Assembly (NCBI RefSeq): GCF_001713395.1
Contig: NZ_CP016452.1
Span: 1,612,001 to 1,676,000, forward strand
DNA length: 64,000 nucleotides
Direction: 5' to 3'
Source of the DNA: Sinorhizobium sp. RAC02
Lineage (GTDB): Bacteria > Pseudomonadota > Alphaproteobacteria > Rhizobiales > Rhizobiaceae
Positions 1 through 9,941 of the stretch are shown here, in pieces (within the stretch, counting starts at the first letter, position 1; each line of letters begins with the position of its first letter). The notes below the pieces were generated by a model. That model saw only the letters and a program-made list of their open reading frames with translations, had not been told where the DNA came from and made no database searches. Made by a program: the position numbers and the translations under genes.

Positions 1-979
1 GCGGGCCATTGAGCTGGTAGACCAGCGAAATCTCGATGTGATCCTGCAGGTTCTGGCCAACGCCCGGCAAATCGGCATTGACGTCGATACCCTGCCGACG
101 GATCTGGTCCGCCGGCCCGATGCCCGACAGCATCAGGAGCTTCGGCGTGGCGATCGCGCCCGTGGAAAGGACGACCTCCTGATCGGCCCGGTACACAACG
201 GTGCGCTTGCCCCTCACGCACTCGACACCGACGGCGCGTCCATTCTCAACGAGTACGCGCGTGACCATGGCTCCGGTTTCTACACGCAGGTTGCGCCGCT
301 TGCGGGCAGGATTGAGATAGGCGACCGCTGCGGAGCTGCGGCGACCGTTGCGGGCCGTTATCTGGTAGAGGCCGCAGCCTTCCGGATCGCCGGAATTGAA
401 ATCCGGGTTGTAGGGCAGCCCGGCCTGCTGGCAGGCTTGCAGCCATGCGCGGGTCAAGGGATGAATATAGTCGATGTCGGAAACGCCGAGCGGGCCGCCG
501 ACGCCATGGGCTTCGTTGCAGAAGCGGTTGTTGTCCTCTGCACGCTTGAAGAAGGGCAGGACGTCGGCATAGCCCCAGCCTTCGGCACCCATATCGACCC
601 ATTGCTCATAGTCCGACGGCACGCCGCGAATGTAGATCATCGCGTTGACCGAACTGCCGCCGCCGAGAACCCGCGCCTGCACCATGGTCGGTGTTTCCGT
701 GCGCTCCTGCTCGGCCATCGGCTCCCAGGGAATGCGCTTCAACAGGTCGCCCTGCGCGGTCTTGTAGTAGGCGCCGGGAATGTGGATGTAGGGGCTGCGG
801 TCGCGTGGTCCCTCCTCCAGCAGGAGAACGTTGACGGCAGGATCTTCCGAAAGCCGGGCAGCAACGACGCAGCCCGTCGAGCCGCCACCGACCACGATAT
901 AGTCGAATGTGGTTATCTCATCCGGATGCCGGGGAGAAATGCCGTAGCGCGCCGATCCCATGTCTCGAAGTCCCATCAT
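1..979 (-). CDS. GMC-family FAD-dependent oxidoreductase (3' end outside window)
   Basis: N-terminal 326 codons of a glucose-methanol-choline flavoprotein, closest in style to choline and alcohol dehydrogenases. The ADP-binding segment FDYIVVGGGSTG is followed by the LLEEGP strand end, and the GMC signature VLGGGSSVNAMIYIRG lies near residues 95-110. The second GMC signature STGAIATPKLLMLSGIGP is also present. The C-terminal domain with the catalytic His/Asn lies beyond position 1 and cannot be checked. The ATG at 979 overlaps the stop of the preceding GMC gene by four bases; a second ATG follows at once. It is at least eighth in a minus-strand operon, and sits beside a second, divergent GMC paralogue. 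Substrate unknown; oxidation of a sugar or polyol is inferred from the carbohydrate importer. Confidence 0.9.
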   Translation of the reverse strand, partial: MMGLRDMGSARYGISPRHPDEITTFDYIVVGGGSTGCVVAARLSEDPAVNVLLLEEGPRDRSPYIHIPGAYYKTAQGDLLKRIPWEPMAEQERTETPTMVQARVLGGGSSVNAMIYIRGVPSDYEQWVDMGAEGWGYADVLPFFKRAEDNNRFCNEAHGVGGPLGVSDIDYIHPLTRAWLQACQQAGLPYNPDFNSGDPEGCGLYQITARNGRRSSAAVAYLNPARKRRNLRVETGAMVTRVLVENGRAVGVECVRGKRTVVYRADQEVVLSTGAIATPKLLMLSGIGPADQIRRQGIDVNADLPGVGQNLQDHIEISLVYQLNGP

Positions 980-2478
980 TGCCCCCTTGAAATGGCGCTG
1001 CCGGCCTTGATCGCCAAGGCAGCAATGGTCAGAGCCGGGTTGACGGCAGCCGAAGTCGGCATCACGGACGCATCCGTGATGTAGAGGTTCTCAACATCGT
1101 GGCTGCGGCAATCGAGATCGACGACCGAGGTTTTCGGGTCGCTGCCCATGCGGGCCGTGCCGCATTGGTGCGACGTCGTCTTGCGGCCGAAGGTATGCGT
1201 CAGCACGATTGGGAAACCGGCCTTTCGCATGACGGCGCGCGTCTTGGCGATCAGCACCTCGTGCGCACGCATGTTCGAGCGAATCCAGTGCATGACGATG
1301 CGGTTGTCGCGCACCATCACCCGGCTTTCAGGATTGGGAAGGTCTTCGCTCGTCAGGAACCAGCCATAGGCGTAGCGGGCGATGAGCCTGGCGACCCAAG
1401 TCGGCGCCGGAAACGGTATATTGGCCTTGAGGATGTTGCCTGTGATGTGGCCGAGAAGCTGGACGTTGCCGAGGGGGGCACCGTATTCGTTGTCCGCGTT
1501 GTAGAAATCGTTGAAGGCGATGGTCTTCTGGTAGACCGAAGTGTTGGCGGCGAAGGGATCGATCGTCAGCATCGCAGTCGTGTTGTGGTTCATGAAGTTG
1601 CGGCCAACTTGATCCGAGCCGTTGGCGAGGCCGGTCGGATGCGCCTTGCTGGCGGAGCGCAGGAGAAGTGCTGCACTCTGCACCGCGCCGGCCGCCACCG
1701 CGAAGCGATCTGCCGAGATGCGCTGCTCCACGCCGTCTTTCACATAGACGACGGACACGACCCGACGGCCCGTCTCGTCCGTTTCGAGGCGGGTCACGGA
1801 AGCGCCGGTCACGAGGCTGACATTCGGATGGGTGAGCGCGCTGGCAAGCGGACCGACCTCCGCATCGATCTTGCCGGTGCCGGTGTTCGGAAACGCATCC
1901 CAGCCCGTCGGCGCCTGCTTCAGCCACGCGTCGATATCGATCGACAGCGGCAGGGCAGCCGGGTGGATTCCAGCCTTTTCCAGCCGGCGACGAACGGCGG
2001 CGATCGACGGTTCGTCAGGCACCGATGGATAGACGTAGGGCTTGGCATGCGCCGGCTCCGTCGGATCGCCGGAAACCGAACCGCGCACCCGAAAAATGCT
2101 CTCGGCTGCATCATACCAGGGTGACAACTCCTCATAGGACATCGGCCAGCCCGGGGATGCTCCATCCATGTGCGGCCTTGGTGCAAAGTCCTCGCGGCGG
2201 TAACGATACATCACGGCGCCGAAGAACTTCGAATTGCCGCCGACATAGTAGTAATTGCCGGGGAGAAAGCCCTCGCCGTCCGTGCCCAGCCACTCCTCCG
2301 AAGGCCGGTAGAAACCCTTCTGGAAGATCGCACGGTCATCGCGCGCCTCTGGACTGTCCTTCAGGTAATCGCCACGCTCGAGGATGACGATCCGCAAGCC
2401 GGAGGGCGCCAGACTGTGCGCCAGGGACGCCCCGCCGATGCCGGAGCCGATGATGACGATGTCTGCGGTCTGAGTCAT
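976..2478 (-). CDS. GMC-family FAD-dependent oxidoreductase
   Basis: 500 residues. The N-terminal Rossmann motif IGSGIGGASLAHSLAPSG (about residues 11-28) ends in the acidic ILERGDY strand that binds FAD ribose. The C-terminal GMC domain carries HQCGTARMG and NPALTIAALA, placing the catalytic His and Asn pair typical of the family. It belongs to the branch with gluconate-2-dehydrogenase or glucoside-3-dehydrogenase large subunits rather than choline oxidase, so a cytochrome-linked sugar or polyol dehydrogenase is possible. No small subunit or cytochrome gene is adjacent. It starts 8 bases after the MalK-like ATPase stop and overlaps the next GMC gene by four bases, so the two are translationally coupled. 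Confidence 0.92.
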   Translation of the reverse strand: MTQTADIVIIGSGIGGASLAHSLAPSGLRIVILERGDYLKDSPEARDDRAIFQKGFYRPSEEWLGTDGEGFLPGNYYYVGGNSKFFGAVMYRYRREDFAPRPHMDGASPGWPMSYEELSPWYDAAESIFRVRGSVSGDPTEPAHAKPYVYPSVPDEPSIAAVRRRLEKAGIHPAALPLSIDIDAWLKQAPTGWDAFPNTGTGKIDAEVGPLASALTHPNVSLVTGASVTRLETDETGRRVVSVVYVKDGVEQRISADRFAVAAGAVQSAALLLRSASKAHPTGLANGSDQVGRNFMNHNTTAMLTIDPFAANTSVYQKTIAFNDFYNADNEYGAPLGNVQLLGHITGNILKANIPFPAPTWVARLIARYAYGWFLTSEDLPNPESRVMVRDNRIVMHWIRSNMRAHEVLIAKTRAVMRKAGFPIVLTHTFGRKTTSHQCGTARMGSDPKTSVVDLDCRSHDVENLYITDASVMPTSAAVNPALTIAALAIKAGSAISRGQ

Positions 2479-2486
2479 GATGTCTT

Positions 2487-3587
2487 TCAGTCGATGCGCG
2501 TTTCGGTATCGATGTCGAACAGCACGGTCTTCGACGTATCGACGGACAAGGCGGCTTCCTGGCCTGCATGCGCCTGCTTGGGCGGAAGACGGGCCGTCAC
2601 TTCAACGCCGCCGAGCTGGAAGACGGCGAGCGTGTCAGGCCCCGTCGGCTCGACGACGTCGAAATCGATGGTCAGCGACGGAGGTATATCGCCACTCGCG
2701 ATCGAGAAATTCTCGGGTCGTACTCCGACGAGCACTTTCTTGCCGGCGTAGCGCCGCACGGCCTCCGGCGAGAGGGCGATGCCCGCGATGCGGGCTGGCT
2801 GCCGGTTGGCGATGTCGACGACGGCGGTGACCGTCGAGCCCTGTGCCTCCAGAACGGCCGGCACGATGTTCATGGCGGGAGAACCGACAAAGCGCGCGAC
2901 ATAGACGTTGGCGGGCCGGTCATAGACGGCCTGGGGCTCGTCGAGCTGCTGCACGACGCCGTCCTTCATGACCGCCACGCGGGTAGCGAGCGTCATGGCC
3001 TCGATCTGGTCGTGCGTGACATAGACGATCGTCGTGCCGAGGCGGGCATGGAGGCGCTTGATCTCCGTGCGCATGTCCACGCGCAGCTTGGCATCGAGGT
3101 TCGACAGCGGTTCGTCGAACAGGAACAGTTTTGGCTCGCGGACGATCGCGCGGCCCATGGCAACGCGCTGGCGCTGGCCGCCGGACAGTTGCGACGGCTT
3201 GCGATCGAGCAGATGCGTGATCTGCAACAGGTCCGACGCGGTTTTCACGGCCTTGGCGCGATCGGCCTGGGCGACCTTGCGGATCTTCATGCCGAATTCG
3301 ATGTTCTGGCGCACGGTCATCGTCGGGTACAGCGCGTAGGACTGGAACACCATGGCGATGTCCCGGTCCTTCGGCGAGAGGTCGTTGACGGCCTTCCCTG
3401 CAATCCGGATCTCGCCGCCCGAGATGGTTTCCAGGCCGGCGATCATGTTGAGAAGCGTGGACTTGCCACAGCCGGAAGGGCCGAGCAGCACGAGGAAGTC
3501 GCCGGTGCCGATGGAGATCGAAACCTCCTTCAGAACCTCGAGATGGCCGTAAGCCTTGCGGACGCGATCGATTTCTAGAGTGGACAT
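2487..3587 (-). CDS. Carbohydrate ABC transporter ATPase (MalK/UgpC type)
   Basis: 366 residues, the usual length for a CUT1 ATPase. Walker [10 protein letters not shown] is at residues 36-44, the signature LSGGQRQR begins at 134, Walker B LFLFDEP ends near 160, and the switch His is in YVTHDQ near 191. The C-terminal ~130 residues match the regulatory OB/TOBE domain of MalK-type subunits. It energises import by the two permeases and binding protein encoded just upstream. The start lies 4 bases after the MalG-like permease stop. Confidence 0.95.
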   Translation of the reverse strand: MSTLEIDRVRKAYGHLEVLKEVSISIGTGDFLVLLGPSGCGKSTLLNMIAGLETISGGEIRIAGKAVNDLSPKDRDIAMVFQSYALYPTMTVRQNIEFGMKIRKVAQADRAKAVKTASDLLQITHLLDRKPSQLSGGQRQRVAMGRAIVREPKLFLFDEPLSNLDAKLRVDMRTEIKRLHARLGTTIVYVTHDQIEAMTLATRVAVMKDGVVQQLDEPQAVYDRPANVYVARFVGSPAMNIVPAVLEAQGSTVTAVVDIANRQPARIAGIALSPEAVRRYAGKKVLVGVRPENFSIASGDIPPSLTIDFDVVEPTGPDTLAVFQLGGVEVTARLPPKQAHAGQEAALSVDTSKTVLFDIDTETRID

Positions 3588-3591
3588 AGCC

Positions 3592-4467
3592 TCAGCCTTT
3601 CACGGCGCCGGCCGTCAAGCCGCGGACGAAATATCGACCTGCGACGATGTAGACGACCAAGGTTGGGATGGCGGCGATCATGGCGGCGGCCATGTCGACG
3701 TTGTATTGCTTGCGACCGGTGGTCACGTTGACGATGTTGTTGAGCGCGACGGTGATGGGGCTGCTGGAGCCGGAGGTGAAGGACACGCCGAACAGGAAGT
3801 CGTTCCAGATCTGCGTGAACTGCCAGATGCAGGACACGACGATGATCGGGATCGAGGTCGGCAGGATGACACTCCAGAAGATGCGGAAGAAGCCGGCACC
3901 ATCGACCATCGCCGCCTTCGTCAGTTCATCCGGCAGCGAGACGAAATAGTTGCGGAAGAACAGCGTCGTGAAGCAGATACCATAGGAGACGTGGACGGAG
4001 ACAAGCCCGGGAATGGACCCGGCGAGACCCAGCAGCCCGAGCGTGCGTGCCATGGGGATGAGGATCGCTTGGTACGGCAGGAAGCAGCCGAACAGCATGA
4101 GTCCGAAAACGAAGTTGGCGCCTGGAAATTTCCATTTCGTCAGGATGTAACCGTTAATGGCGCCGATGCCCGTCGAAAGGGCCACGGCCGGGATCACCAT
4201 CAGCAACGAATTGAGGAAATAGGGTTTCAGCCCTGTGCATTCGGTGCCGATGCAGGCCTGCGACCACGCTGCCCGCCACGCATCGAGCGTCACCACCTTG
4301 GGCAGGCCGATGAACGAGCCGCCATAGATCTCGTCGAGTGGTTTCAGCGATGTCGTGACCATCACCCAGAGCGGCATCAGGTAAAGCAATGCGACGATGA
4401 CCAGGCAGGCATAGATGGCGATACGGCCAAGCCGCATCTTGCCGGATTGGGAGAGTGCTTCAGCCAT
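3592..4467 (-). CDS. Carbohydrate ABC transporter permease (MalG type)
   Basis: 291 residues with about six hydrophobic segments. The EAA coupling loop is visible as [22 protein letters not shown] near residues 185-206. The N-terminus ([27 protein letters not shown]) is typical of CUT1 MalG/UgpE subunits. Its start overlaps the MalF-like gene by 8 bases. The specific sugar is not revealed. Confidence 0.94.
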   Translation of the reverse strand: MAEALSQSGKMRLGRIAIYACLVIVALLYLMPLWVMVTTSLKPLDEIYGGSFIGLPKVVTLDAWRAAWSQACIGTECTGLKPYFLNSLLMVIPAVALSTGIGAINGYILTKWKFPGANFVFGLMLFGCFLPYQAILIPMARTLGLLGLAGSIPGLVSVHVSYGICFTTLFFRNYFVSLPDELTKAAMVDGAGFFRIFWSVILPTSIPIIVVSCIWQFTQIWNDFLFGVSFTSGSSSPITVALNNIVNVTTGRKQYNVDMAAAMIAAIPTLVVYIVAGRYFVRGLTAGAVKG

Positions 4468-5353
4468 CGTTTTTCTCCCGAAGCTCGGAATAGAGGTAGG
4501 GAATGATGATCGCCGCGACGGTCATGAGCATCATCACGGCACTTGCCGCGCCGACGCCCATCTGGTTCCGCCGGAAGGTGGCGGAGAACATGAAGGTCGA
4601 TGGCAGTTCGGTTGCGGTGCCGGGGCCGCCGTTTGTCAGCGCCAGGACCAGGTCGAAGCTTTTGATGGCGATGTAGCTGAGCAGGACGATCACGCTCAGC
4701 ATGGCCGGGCGCAGCATCGGGATGATGATCTGGCGATAGATCCGCGGCAGCGTGGCGCCCTCGATCTGTGCCGCCTTGATGACGGAGTTGTCGATGCCGC
4801 GAAGGCCGGCGAGGAAGATCGCCATGGCAAAGCCCGAGGATTGCCAGACACCGGCCACCACGACCGTGTAGATCGCCATGTCCGGATTGGTGATCCAATC
4901 GAAACGGAAGTCCATCCAGCCGAGGTCGTTTACCACCCGCTGGATGCCGAGGCCGGGATTCATGATCCACTTCCAAGCGGTTCCCGTGACGATGAACGAC
5001 AGCGCCATCGGGTAGAGGTAGATCGCTCGTAGAGCGCCTTCGGCACGAATATTCTGGTCGAGAAGGATCGCCATCAGCAGGCCCAGGCCCGTCGACAGCG
5101 CGAGGAAGAGCACGGAAAAGATGAACAGGTTGGCGACAGCCGTGTGCCAGCGGGGCGTGGCCCACAGGCGGATATATTGCTCAAGGCCGACGAAATCGTA
5201 GGTCGGCACGAATTTCGACGAGGTGACGGAAATCAGTCCCGTCCAGAGAATGAACAGGTAGACGGTGACGATGACGACGAGCAGGCTGGGAGCGACGACG
5301 AGGCGCGGAAGCCAGGCTGCCAATCGCGATGACATGCGCGTAGAGGCGCTCAT
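4460..5353 (-). CDS. Carbohydrate ABC transporter permease (MalF type)
   Basis: 297 residues with six predicted membrane spans. The EAA loop reads VIKAAQIEGATLPRIYRQII near residues 190-210. It is the partner of the MalG-type subunit and overlaps it by 8 bases. A 67-base gap holding a strong stem-loop separates it from the upstream binding-protein gene, a common way to make more binding protein than permease. Confidence 0.94.
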   Translation of the reverse strand: MSASTRMSSRLAAWLPRLVVAPSLLVVIVTVYLFILWTGLISVTSSKFVPTYDFVGLEQYIRLWATPRWHTAVANLFIFSVLFLALSTGLGLLMAILLDQNIRAEGALRAIYLYPMALSFIVTGTAWKWIMNPGLGIQRVVNDLGWMDFRFDWITNPDMAIYTVVVAGVWQSSGFAMAIFLAGLRGIDNSVIKAAQIEGATLPRIYRQIIIPMLRPAMLSVIVLLSYIAIKSFDLVLALTNGGPGTATELPSTFMFSATFRRNQMGVGAASAVMMLMTVAAIIIPYLYSELREKNDG

Positions 5354-5378
5354 GGGTCAGCTCCGATGGCGGTAATGG

Positions 5379-5405
5379 GGAGGAGCCACGCGGTGCGGCT
5401 CCTCC
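5379..5405 (-). other. Intercistronic stem-loop between binding protein and permease
   Basis: A perfect 9-bp stem (GGAGGAGCC paired with GGCTCCTCC) encloses a 9-base loop in the gap between the solute-binding-protein stop and the MalF-type start. No T-run follows, so it looks more like an mRNA-stabilising or partially terminating element than a full terminator. Confidence 0.6.
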
Positions 5406-5420
5406 GATTGGCTGTATGGC

Positions 5421-6668
5421 TTATCGAGCGTTGTCGATGCCGGAGACCAGCATCTTGACGGCATCTTCCGAGCTCATGGTGCCGACGAAGAACTGCGCGG
5501 CGACGTCGCTGAAGACGGAAGCGAATTCCGGCTTGGCGGCAAAACCGTGCGTCATGGCGCCCTGCATGCTGCCCTTTTCGATTGCGGTGGCACGCTCCTG
5601 GTAGCCGAGCTTTGCGCAATCGTCGAAATCGTCGACCGAGACGTCGCTACGGGCCGGGATCGAGCCCTTGATCAGGTTGAAGCCCTTCTGGACCTTCGGA
5701 TCCATGATGGTTTCGACAAGCGCTGTCTGCGCGTTCTGCACGTTCTCATCCTTGACGATGAACGTGCCGAAGCTGTCGATCAGGTACTGGAAGGACGTAA
5801 CCTCGCCGGGCGTCGCAAAGCAGTAGAAATCCTGGTTGGGCTTCAGCCCCTTTGCGAGGAACTCGCCCTTCGCCCAGTCGCCCATGAACTGCATGGCGGC
5901 TTCGCCGTTGATGACCATGCCGGTCGCAACCGCCCAGTCGCGGCCGACGAAGTTGTTGTCGACGAGGCCGCGCACTTCGCGCAGCGTGTCGAACACCTTG
6001 ACCATCTCCGGGCTGCCGAGCGCTTCCGGATCGAGGTCGATCGCCGTCTTCTGGTAGAATTCCGGGCCGTTGACGTCCGACAGGAGGGCATCGAAGATGA
6101 TCCCGATCTGCCACGGTTCATCGCCCATCGCGATGGGAACGATGCCCTTCTCCTGAAGTTTCTGGCCGGCCGTGATCAGTTCCGCCCACGACTTGGGAAC
6201 GGCGATGCCGGCATCGTCGAAGATCTTCTTGTTGGCCCAGACCCAGTTCTGGCGGTGCATGTTGATCGGGGCCGCGATGAAGGCGTCGCCCGACGTCACG
6301 AACGGCAGGAGCTGAGGCGCGAGCGCTTCACGCCAGCCGCCGGCCTTGGCGAGGTCGTTCAGGTCGCGAACAACGCCCTGCTCCGCCCATTGCACGCCTT
6401 CCCAACCGAGAAACTGCATGGCGCCCGGCGGGTTGCCCGCCGTAAGGCGCGAGCGCAGTGCCTGCTGCGCGTTCGCACCGCTCATGCCGCCGACGGCGGA
6501 ATCCTTCCATGTGAAGCCCTTGGCCTCGAGTTCCTTGCGAATGACGTTGAGGGCGTCGACCTCGCTTTGCGAGACCCAGTGGTGCAGAACTTCGATCTCG
6601 CCTTCGGCACGGGCCGCAACGGGCACGAGCATGGTCGCCGCAAGAACGGCAGCTATAAATTTCGACAT
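5421..6668 (-). CDS. Extracellular sugar-binding protein (SBP family 1)
   Basis: 415 residues beginning with a Sec signal peptide (MSKFIAAVLAATMLVPVAARA, cleavage expected after ARA). The mature start EGEIEVLHHWVSQSEVDALN is characteristic of CUT1 binding proteins, and the body contains FLGWEGVQWAEQGVVRDLND and QFMGDWAKGEF, both typical of sugar-binding family 1. It is the periplasmic receptor of the adjacent importer. It lies 62 bases downstream of the HisD-like gene with a small stem-loop between them (near 6702-6716). Confidence 0.94.
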   Translation of the reverse strand: MSKFIAAVLAATMLVPVAARAEGEIEVLHHWVSQSEVDALNVIRKELEAKGFTWKDSAVGGMSGANAQQALRSRLTAGNPPGAMQFLGWEGVQWAEQGVVRDLNDLAKAGGWREALAPQLLPFVTSGDAFIAAPINMHRQNWVWANKKIFDDAGIAVPKSWAELITAGQKLQEKGIVPIAMGDEPWQIGIIFDALLSDVNGPEFYQKTAIDLDPEALGSPEMVKVFDTLREVRGLVDNNFVGRDWAVATGMVINGEAAMQFMGDWAKGEFLAKGLKPNQDFYCFATPGEVTSFQYLIDSFGTFIVKDENVQNAQTALVETIMDPKVQKGFNLIKGSIPARSDVSVDDFDDCAKLGYQERATAIEKGSMQGAMTHGFAAKPEFASVFSDVAAQFFVGTMSSEDAVKMLVSGIDNAR

Positions 6669-6730
6669 GAGTTGGTCCTCTCTGGTTGGGTTTTTGAGCG
6701 CAGCCCTTGGCGGGCTTTTGTGCGCGGTTG

Positions 6731-8044
6731 TTAAACAGGGTCAGCGGGCATCGCGTAGCCGACGTTCCGGCCGCCGTAGCGGCGCACGCGGATGTTGGCC
6801 TGCTCGGCATGTCCCGCAAAACCTTCCATCAGGCAGAGCCGCGAGCCGTAGGCGCCGATCATTGCGGACGCCTCGTCGGTCAGGATCTTCTGATAGGTGC
6901 AGGTCTTCAGGAATTTCCCGACCCAGAGGCCACCGGTGTAGCGGGCGGCCTTGTTGGTCGGCAGCGTATGATTGGTGCCGATTACCTTGTCGCCGAAGGC
7001 GACGTTCGTGCGGGCACCCAGGAACAGCGCCCCGTAGTTCTTCATGTTGTCGAGGAAGTAGTCCGGGTCACGGGTCATGACCTGGACATGTTCCGAGGCC
7101 ACGCGGTCGCCTTCCGCCAGCATCTCCTCGATCGTGTCGCAGAGGATGATCTCGCCGAAATCTTCCCAGGCCTTGCCGGCGACGGCCGCTGTGGGGAGGA
7201 TGTCAAGCAGGCGCTCGATCTCGGAAAGCGTATCGCGCGCCAGCTTCTCCGAATTGGTGATGAGAACCGCCGGCGAGTTGATACCGTGTTCGGCCTGGCC
7301 GAGCAGATCGGTCGCCACCAGTTCGCCGTCGACACTGTCGTCGGCGATGATCAGAGTTTCTGTCGGGCCGGCGAAGAGGTCGATGCCGACGCGGCCGAAG
7401 AGAAGCCGCTTGGCTTCCGCGACATAGGCGTTGCCGGGGCCGGCCAGCATATCGACCGGAGCGATCGTTTCAGTCCCGTAGGCCATTGCGGCGATCGCCT
7501 GGACGCCACCAAGGCAGTAAATTTCATCAGCGCCTGCAAGCGCCTGCGCAGCCACGATCTTGTCGGCAATCTTACCCTGGAAGGGCGGCGCGCAGGTGAT
7601 CACCCGCTCGCAGCCGGCAACGCGCGCCGTCAGCACTGTCATATGGGCGGATGCCAGCAGCGGGTATTTTCCGCCCGGCACGTAGCAGCCGACATTCTGG
7701 ATGGGCACGTTCTTGTGACCGAGCACGACACCCGGCAGCGTCTCGATCTCGATATCCTTCAGAGCGGCCTTCTGCGCTTCGGCAAACCGGCGGATCTGGT
7801 CCTGCGCGAAATCAAGGTCTTCTCGCTCCCGGACCGTCAGCGCGTTGATACAGGCCTCGATCTCCTGCTTCGTCAGCCGGTAGGAGTCGCGGTCAAACTT
7901 GTCGAACTGCACTGAAAGCGCGCGAACCGCCTTGTCGCCACCGTCCCGGACCTGTGCAAGAAGGCCCTCGACCGCCTTGGTGACTGCGCTGTCGGCACCG
8001 CCCTGTTCGATGGAAGCCTTGGCTGTTTTGATGTGCCGGATCAT
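6731..8044 (-). CDS. Histidinol-dehydrogenase-family enzyme (catabolic paralogue)
   Basis: 437 residues, full-length HisD fold. Visible family features are [18 protein letters not shown], the metal-site pair in [19 protein letters not shown] with the catalytic Glu-His, and [14 protein letters not shown]. The segment [20 protein letters not shown] differs from biosynthetic HisD and resembles catabolic paralogues such as sulfopropanediol dehydrogenase HpsN. No histidine biosynthesis gene is nearby; its neighbours are a ThDP enzyme, a sugar importer and GMC dehydrogenases. A role as an NAD-dependent four-electron alcohol-to-acid dehydrogenase in a catabolic route is the best inference; the substrate is unknown. 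Confidence 0.9.
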   Translation of the reverse strand: MIRHIKTAKASIEQGGADSAVTKAVEGLLAQVRDGGDKAVRALSVQFDKFDRDSYRLTKQEIEACINALTVREREDLDFAQDQIRRFAEAQKAALKDIEIETLPGVVLGHKNVPIQNVGCYVPGGKYPLLASAHMTVLTARVAGCERVITCAPPFQGKIADKIVAAQALAGADEIYCLGGVQAIAAMAYGTETIAPVDMLAGPGNAYVAEAKRLLFGRVGIDLFAGPTETLIIADDSVDGELVATDLLGQAEHGINSPAVLITNSEKLARDTLSEIERLLDILPTAAVAGKAWEDFGEIILCDTIEEMLAEGDRVASEHVQVMTRDPDYFLDNMKNYGALFLGARTNVAFGDKVIGTNHTLPTNKAARYTGGLWVGKFLKTCTYQKILTDEASAMIGAYGSRLCLMEGFAGHAEQANIRVRRYGGRNVGYAMPADPV

Positions 8045-8138
8045 GACAAAGTCTCTTCGTTCACGGCCGCCGTCGGCGCCGCGCTATCAAGGGTCTTGGG
8101 AGGGCAAGGGAAGCTCGCGCCTCCCCTGCTCGGGATGT

Positions 8139-9941
8139 TTAGAGGTGCTGTTCGCGGGCGCGCATGTCTTCGTATGCGGCCTGCTCCTTTTCGTAGTAGG
8201 CCGGCGACGGGAAGTCCCACCAGCCGGTGGCGAACGGGCCGGCGGCATCGCGCGAGACGATCACTTCCACGAGGGCCGGGCCGCCGCATTCCAGCGCCGC
8301 CTTCAGGCTGCTTTCAAGGTCCTCGTTCTTCTCGACCTTCCACGCCTGGAGGCCGAAGGCACGGGCAGAGGCTGTAATATCGGCCGAGTAGGGCGCACCG
8401 TTGCCGGCGTGATGATTGAACTCGGAGGCGATGTGGCGCCCCATGAACTTGCGCTGCCCACCACGGATCGACATGTAGCCCTGGTTGTTGAGCACCAGGA
8501 ACACCACGTTGATGCCGTTCATGACGGCCGTGCCCATTTCCGGCAGCGACATCATGAAGTCACCGTCGCCGACGATGGCGACGACCTGGCGATCCGGGCA
8601 GGCGAGCTTGGCGCCGAGTGCAGCCGGCACCGCCCAGCCCATCGGCGAATAGGAGCCGGAGGTAAGGTGGGTGCGTGGCTCGTAGATCGGGAAGCTCTGC
8701 TTGACCGCCCCTTGCGTGTTGCCGGAACCGACGACAACGATGCCGTTGCGATCGAGAACCTTGCGCAGCGCCATCAGCGGACGCTGCGAGGTGAACGGCG
8801 TTTCCTGGCTGTTTTCGCGCGGTTCGACCAGCGCGCGCCAATCGGCCTTCGCCTTCTGCACATCGGCAACGAATGTTTCCCGGCGCGACAGCATCTTCTG
8901 CGAGTCCGCGTCGGAAATCAGCGACAGGATCGCCTCCAGCGTCACCTTCGCATCGGCGACGATGCCGACTTCCGTCTCGTAGTTCTTGCCGATCTCGCGC
9001 GGGTCGAGATCGATATGGATGAGCTTGGCCGACGGGATCGAGAAGGAGACGCCCTTGGCATAGGACGACGCCGACCAGTCGGTGAAGCGGCAGCCGACGG
9101 AAACGACGACGTCGGCGGATGCGGTGATCGTGTTGCCACAGGTTGTGCCCGTCTGGCCGACGGCGCCGATGAACAGCGCGTGATCCTCTGAAATGGCGCC
9201 CTTGCCGTTCCAGGTGATCGAGACGGCGGCGCCGAGCTTTTCGGCGAGACGCGTCAGTTCAGCGGACGCATTCGCGGTAATCGCGCCGCCACCCGCGACG
9301 ATGACCGGACGCTCGGCGCTCATCAGCACCTTCACCGCGGCCTCGATGGCCTTCGGGTCCGGATAGGCGATACCGACCGGCAGCCGCTTCTGGAGCGGAT
9401 GAATGGTGACGTCAGCGGCCTCGACCTGCACGTTCATCGGCACTTCGACATGAACCGGGCCGGGACGGCCCGTCAGCATTTCGCTGAAGGCACGATGCAT
9501 AATGCTTGGGAGGACCTGCACCGAATTTGCTTGCCAGGCGCGCTTGGTCACCTGCTCGGTGATGCGCGGGAAGGCGTTATCCTGCTGGCGCTCCAGCTCC
9601 TGCATGGTGCCGTGGCCATGCATATAGGTCTGCGGCGAACCGGAGACATAAAACAGCGAGGTGGAGTCGCAATAGGCGGTCGCCAGACCGATGATCGTGT
9701 TGGCGGCACCCGGACCGACAGAGGTCGAGCATGCCATCGGCTTGCCTGAGGCGCGGTAGTAGCCGTCGGCCATGTGGACGGCGCTCTGTTCATGCATCAC
9801 CTGGATGAACGGGATCTCTGATCCCTCCTGCAGGAACGCGTCGAACAACGACCAGATGCCGTGACCCGGCACGCCGGCAACATACTCGACGCCATATTCC
9901 TTGAGCGCCTTCGCGACGACTTGGCCACCTGTCAGTTTCAT
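8139..9941 (-). CDS. Thiamine-diphosphate-dependent enzyme (acetolactate synthase-like)
   Basis: 600 residues with the three-domain ThDP fold. The N-terminal pyrimidine-binding domain has the catalytic Glu at residue 51 (HEQSAVHMADGYYR). The central domain follows (IVAGGGAITANASAELTRLAEKLG). The C-terminal cofactor domain has the GDGDFMM motif with the downstream NNQG Mg/diphosphate ligands. Length and architecture fit acetolactate synthase, sulfoacetaldehyde acetyltransferase or 2-oxoacid decarboxylases. The absence of a small regulatory subunit argues against a biosynthetic acetolactate synthase. It is the first gene of the operon continuing through the HisD paralogue and the sugar importer. 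Confidence 0.92.
   Translation of the reverse strand: MKLTGGQVVAKALKEYGVEYVAGVPGHGIWSLFDAFLQEGSEIPFIQVMHEQSAVHMADGYYRASGKPMACSTSVGPGAANTIIGLATAYCDSTSLFYVSGSPQTYMHGHGTMQELERQQDNAFPRITEQVTKRAWQANSVQVLPSIMHRAFSEMLTGRPGPVHVEVPMNVQVEAADVTIHPLQKRLPVGIAYPDPKAIEAAVKVLMSAERPVIVAGGGAITANASAELTRLAEKLGAAVSITWNGKGAISEDHALFIGAVGQTGTTCGNTITASADVVVSVGCRFTDWSASSYAKGVSFSIPSAKLIHIDLDPREIGKNYETEVGIVADAKVTLEAILSLISDADSQKMLSRRETFVADVQKAKADWRALVEPRENSQETPFTSQRPLMALRKVLDRNGIVVVGSGNTQGAVKQSFPIYEPRTHLTSGSYSPMGWAVPAALGAKLACPDRQVVAIVGDGDFMMSLPEMGTAVMNGINVVFLVLNNQGYMSIRGGQRKFMGRHIASEFNHHAGNGAPYSADITASARAFGLQAWKVEKNEDLESSLKAALECGGPALVEVIVSRDAAGPFATGWWDFPSPAYYEKEQAAYEDMRAREQHL

Noticed and set aside
38..1084. 348-codon open frame on the plus strand
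   Set aside because: Antisense shadow of the GMC gene; no recognisable domain and the minus-strand product is a clear flavoprotein.
6731..8044. Biosynthetic histidinol dehydrogenase
   Set aside because: No other his genes nearby and the substrate-region sequence differs from HisD; catabolic context is stronger.
8139..9941. Biosynthetic acetolactate synthase IlvB
   Set aside because: No IlvN small subunit and the operon is catabolic; ThDP family call kept general.
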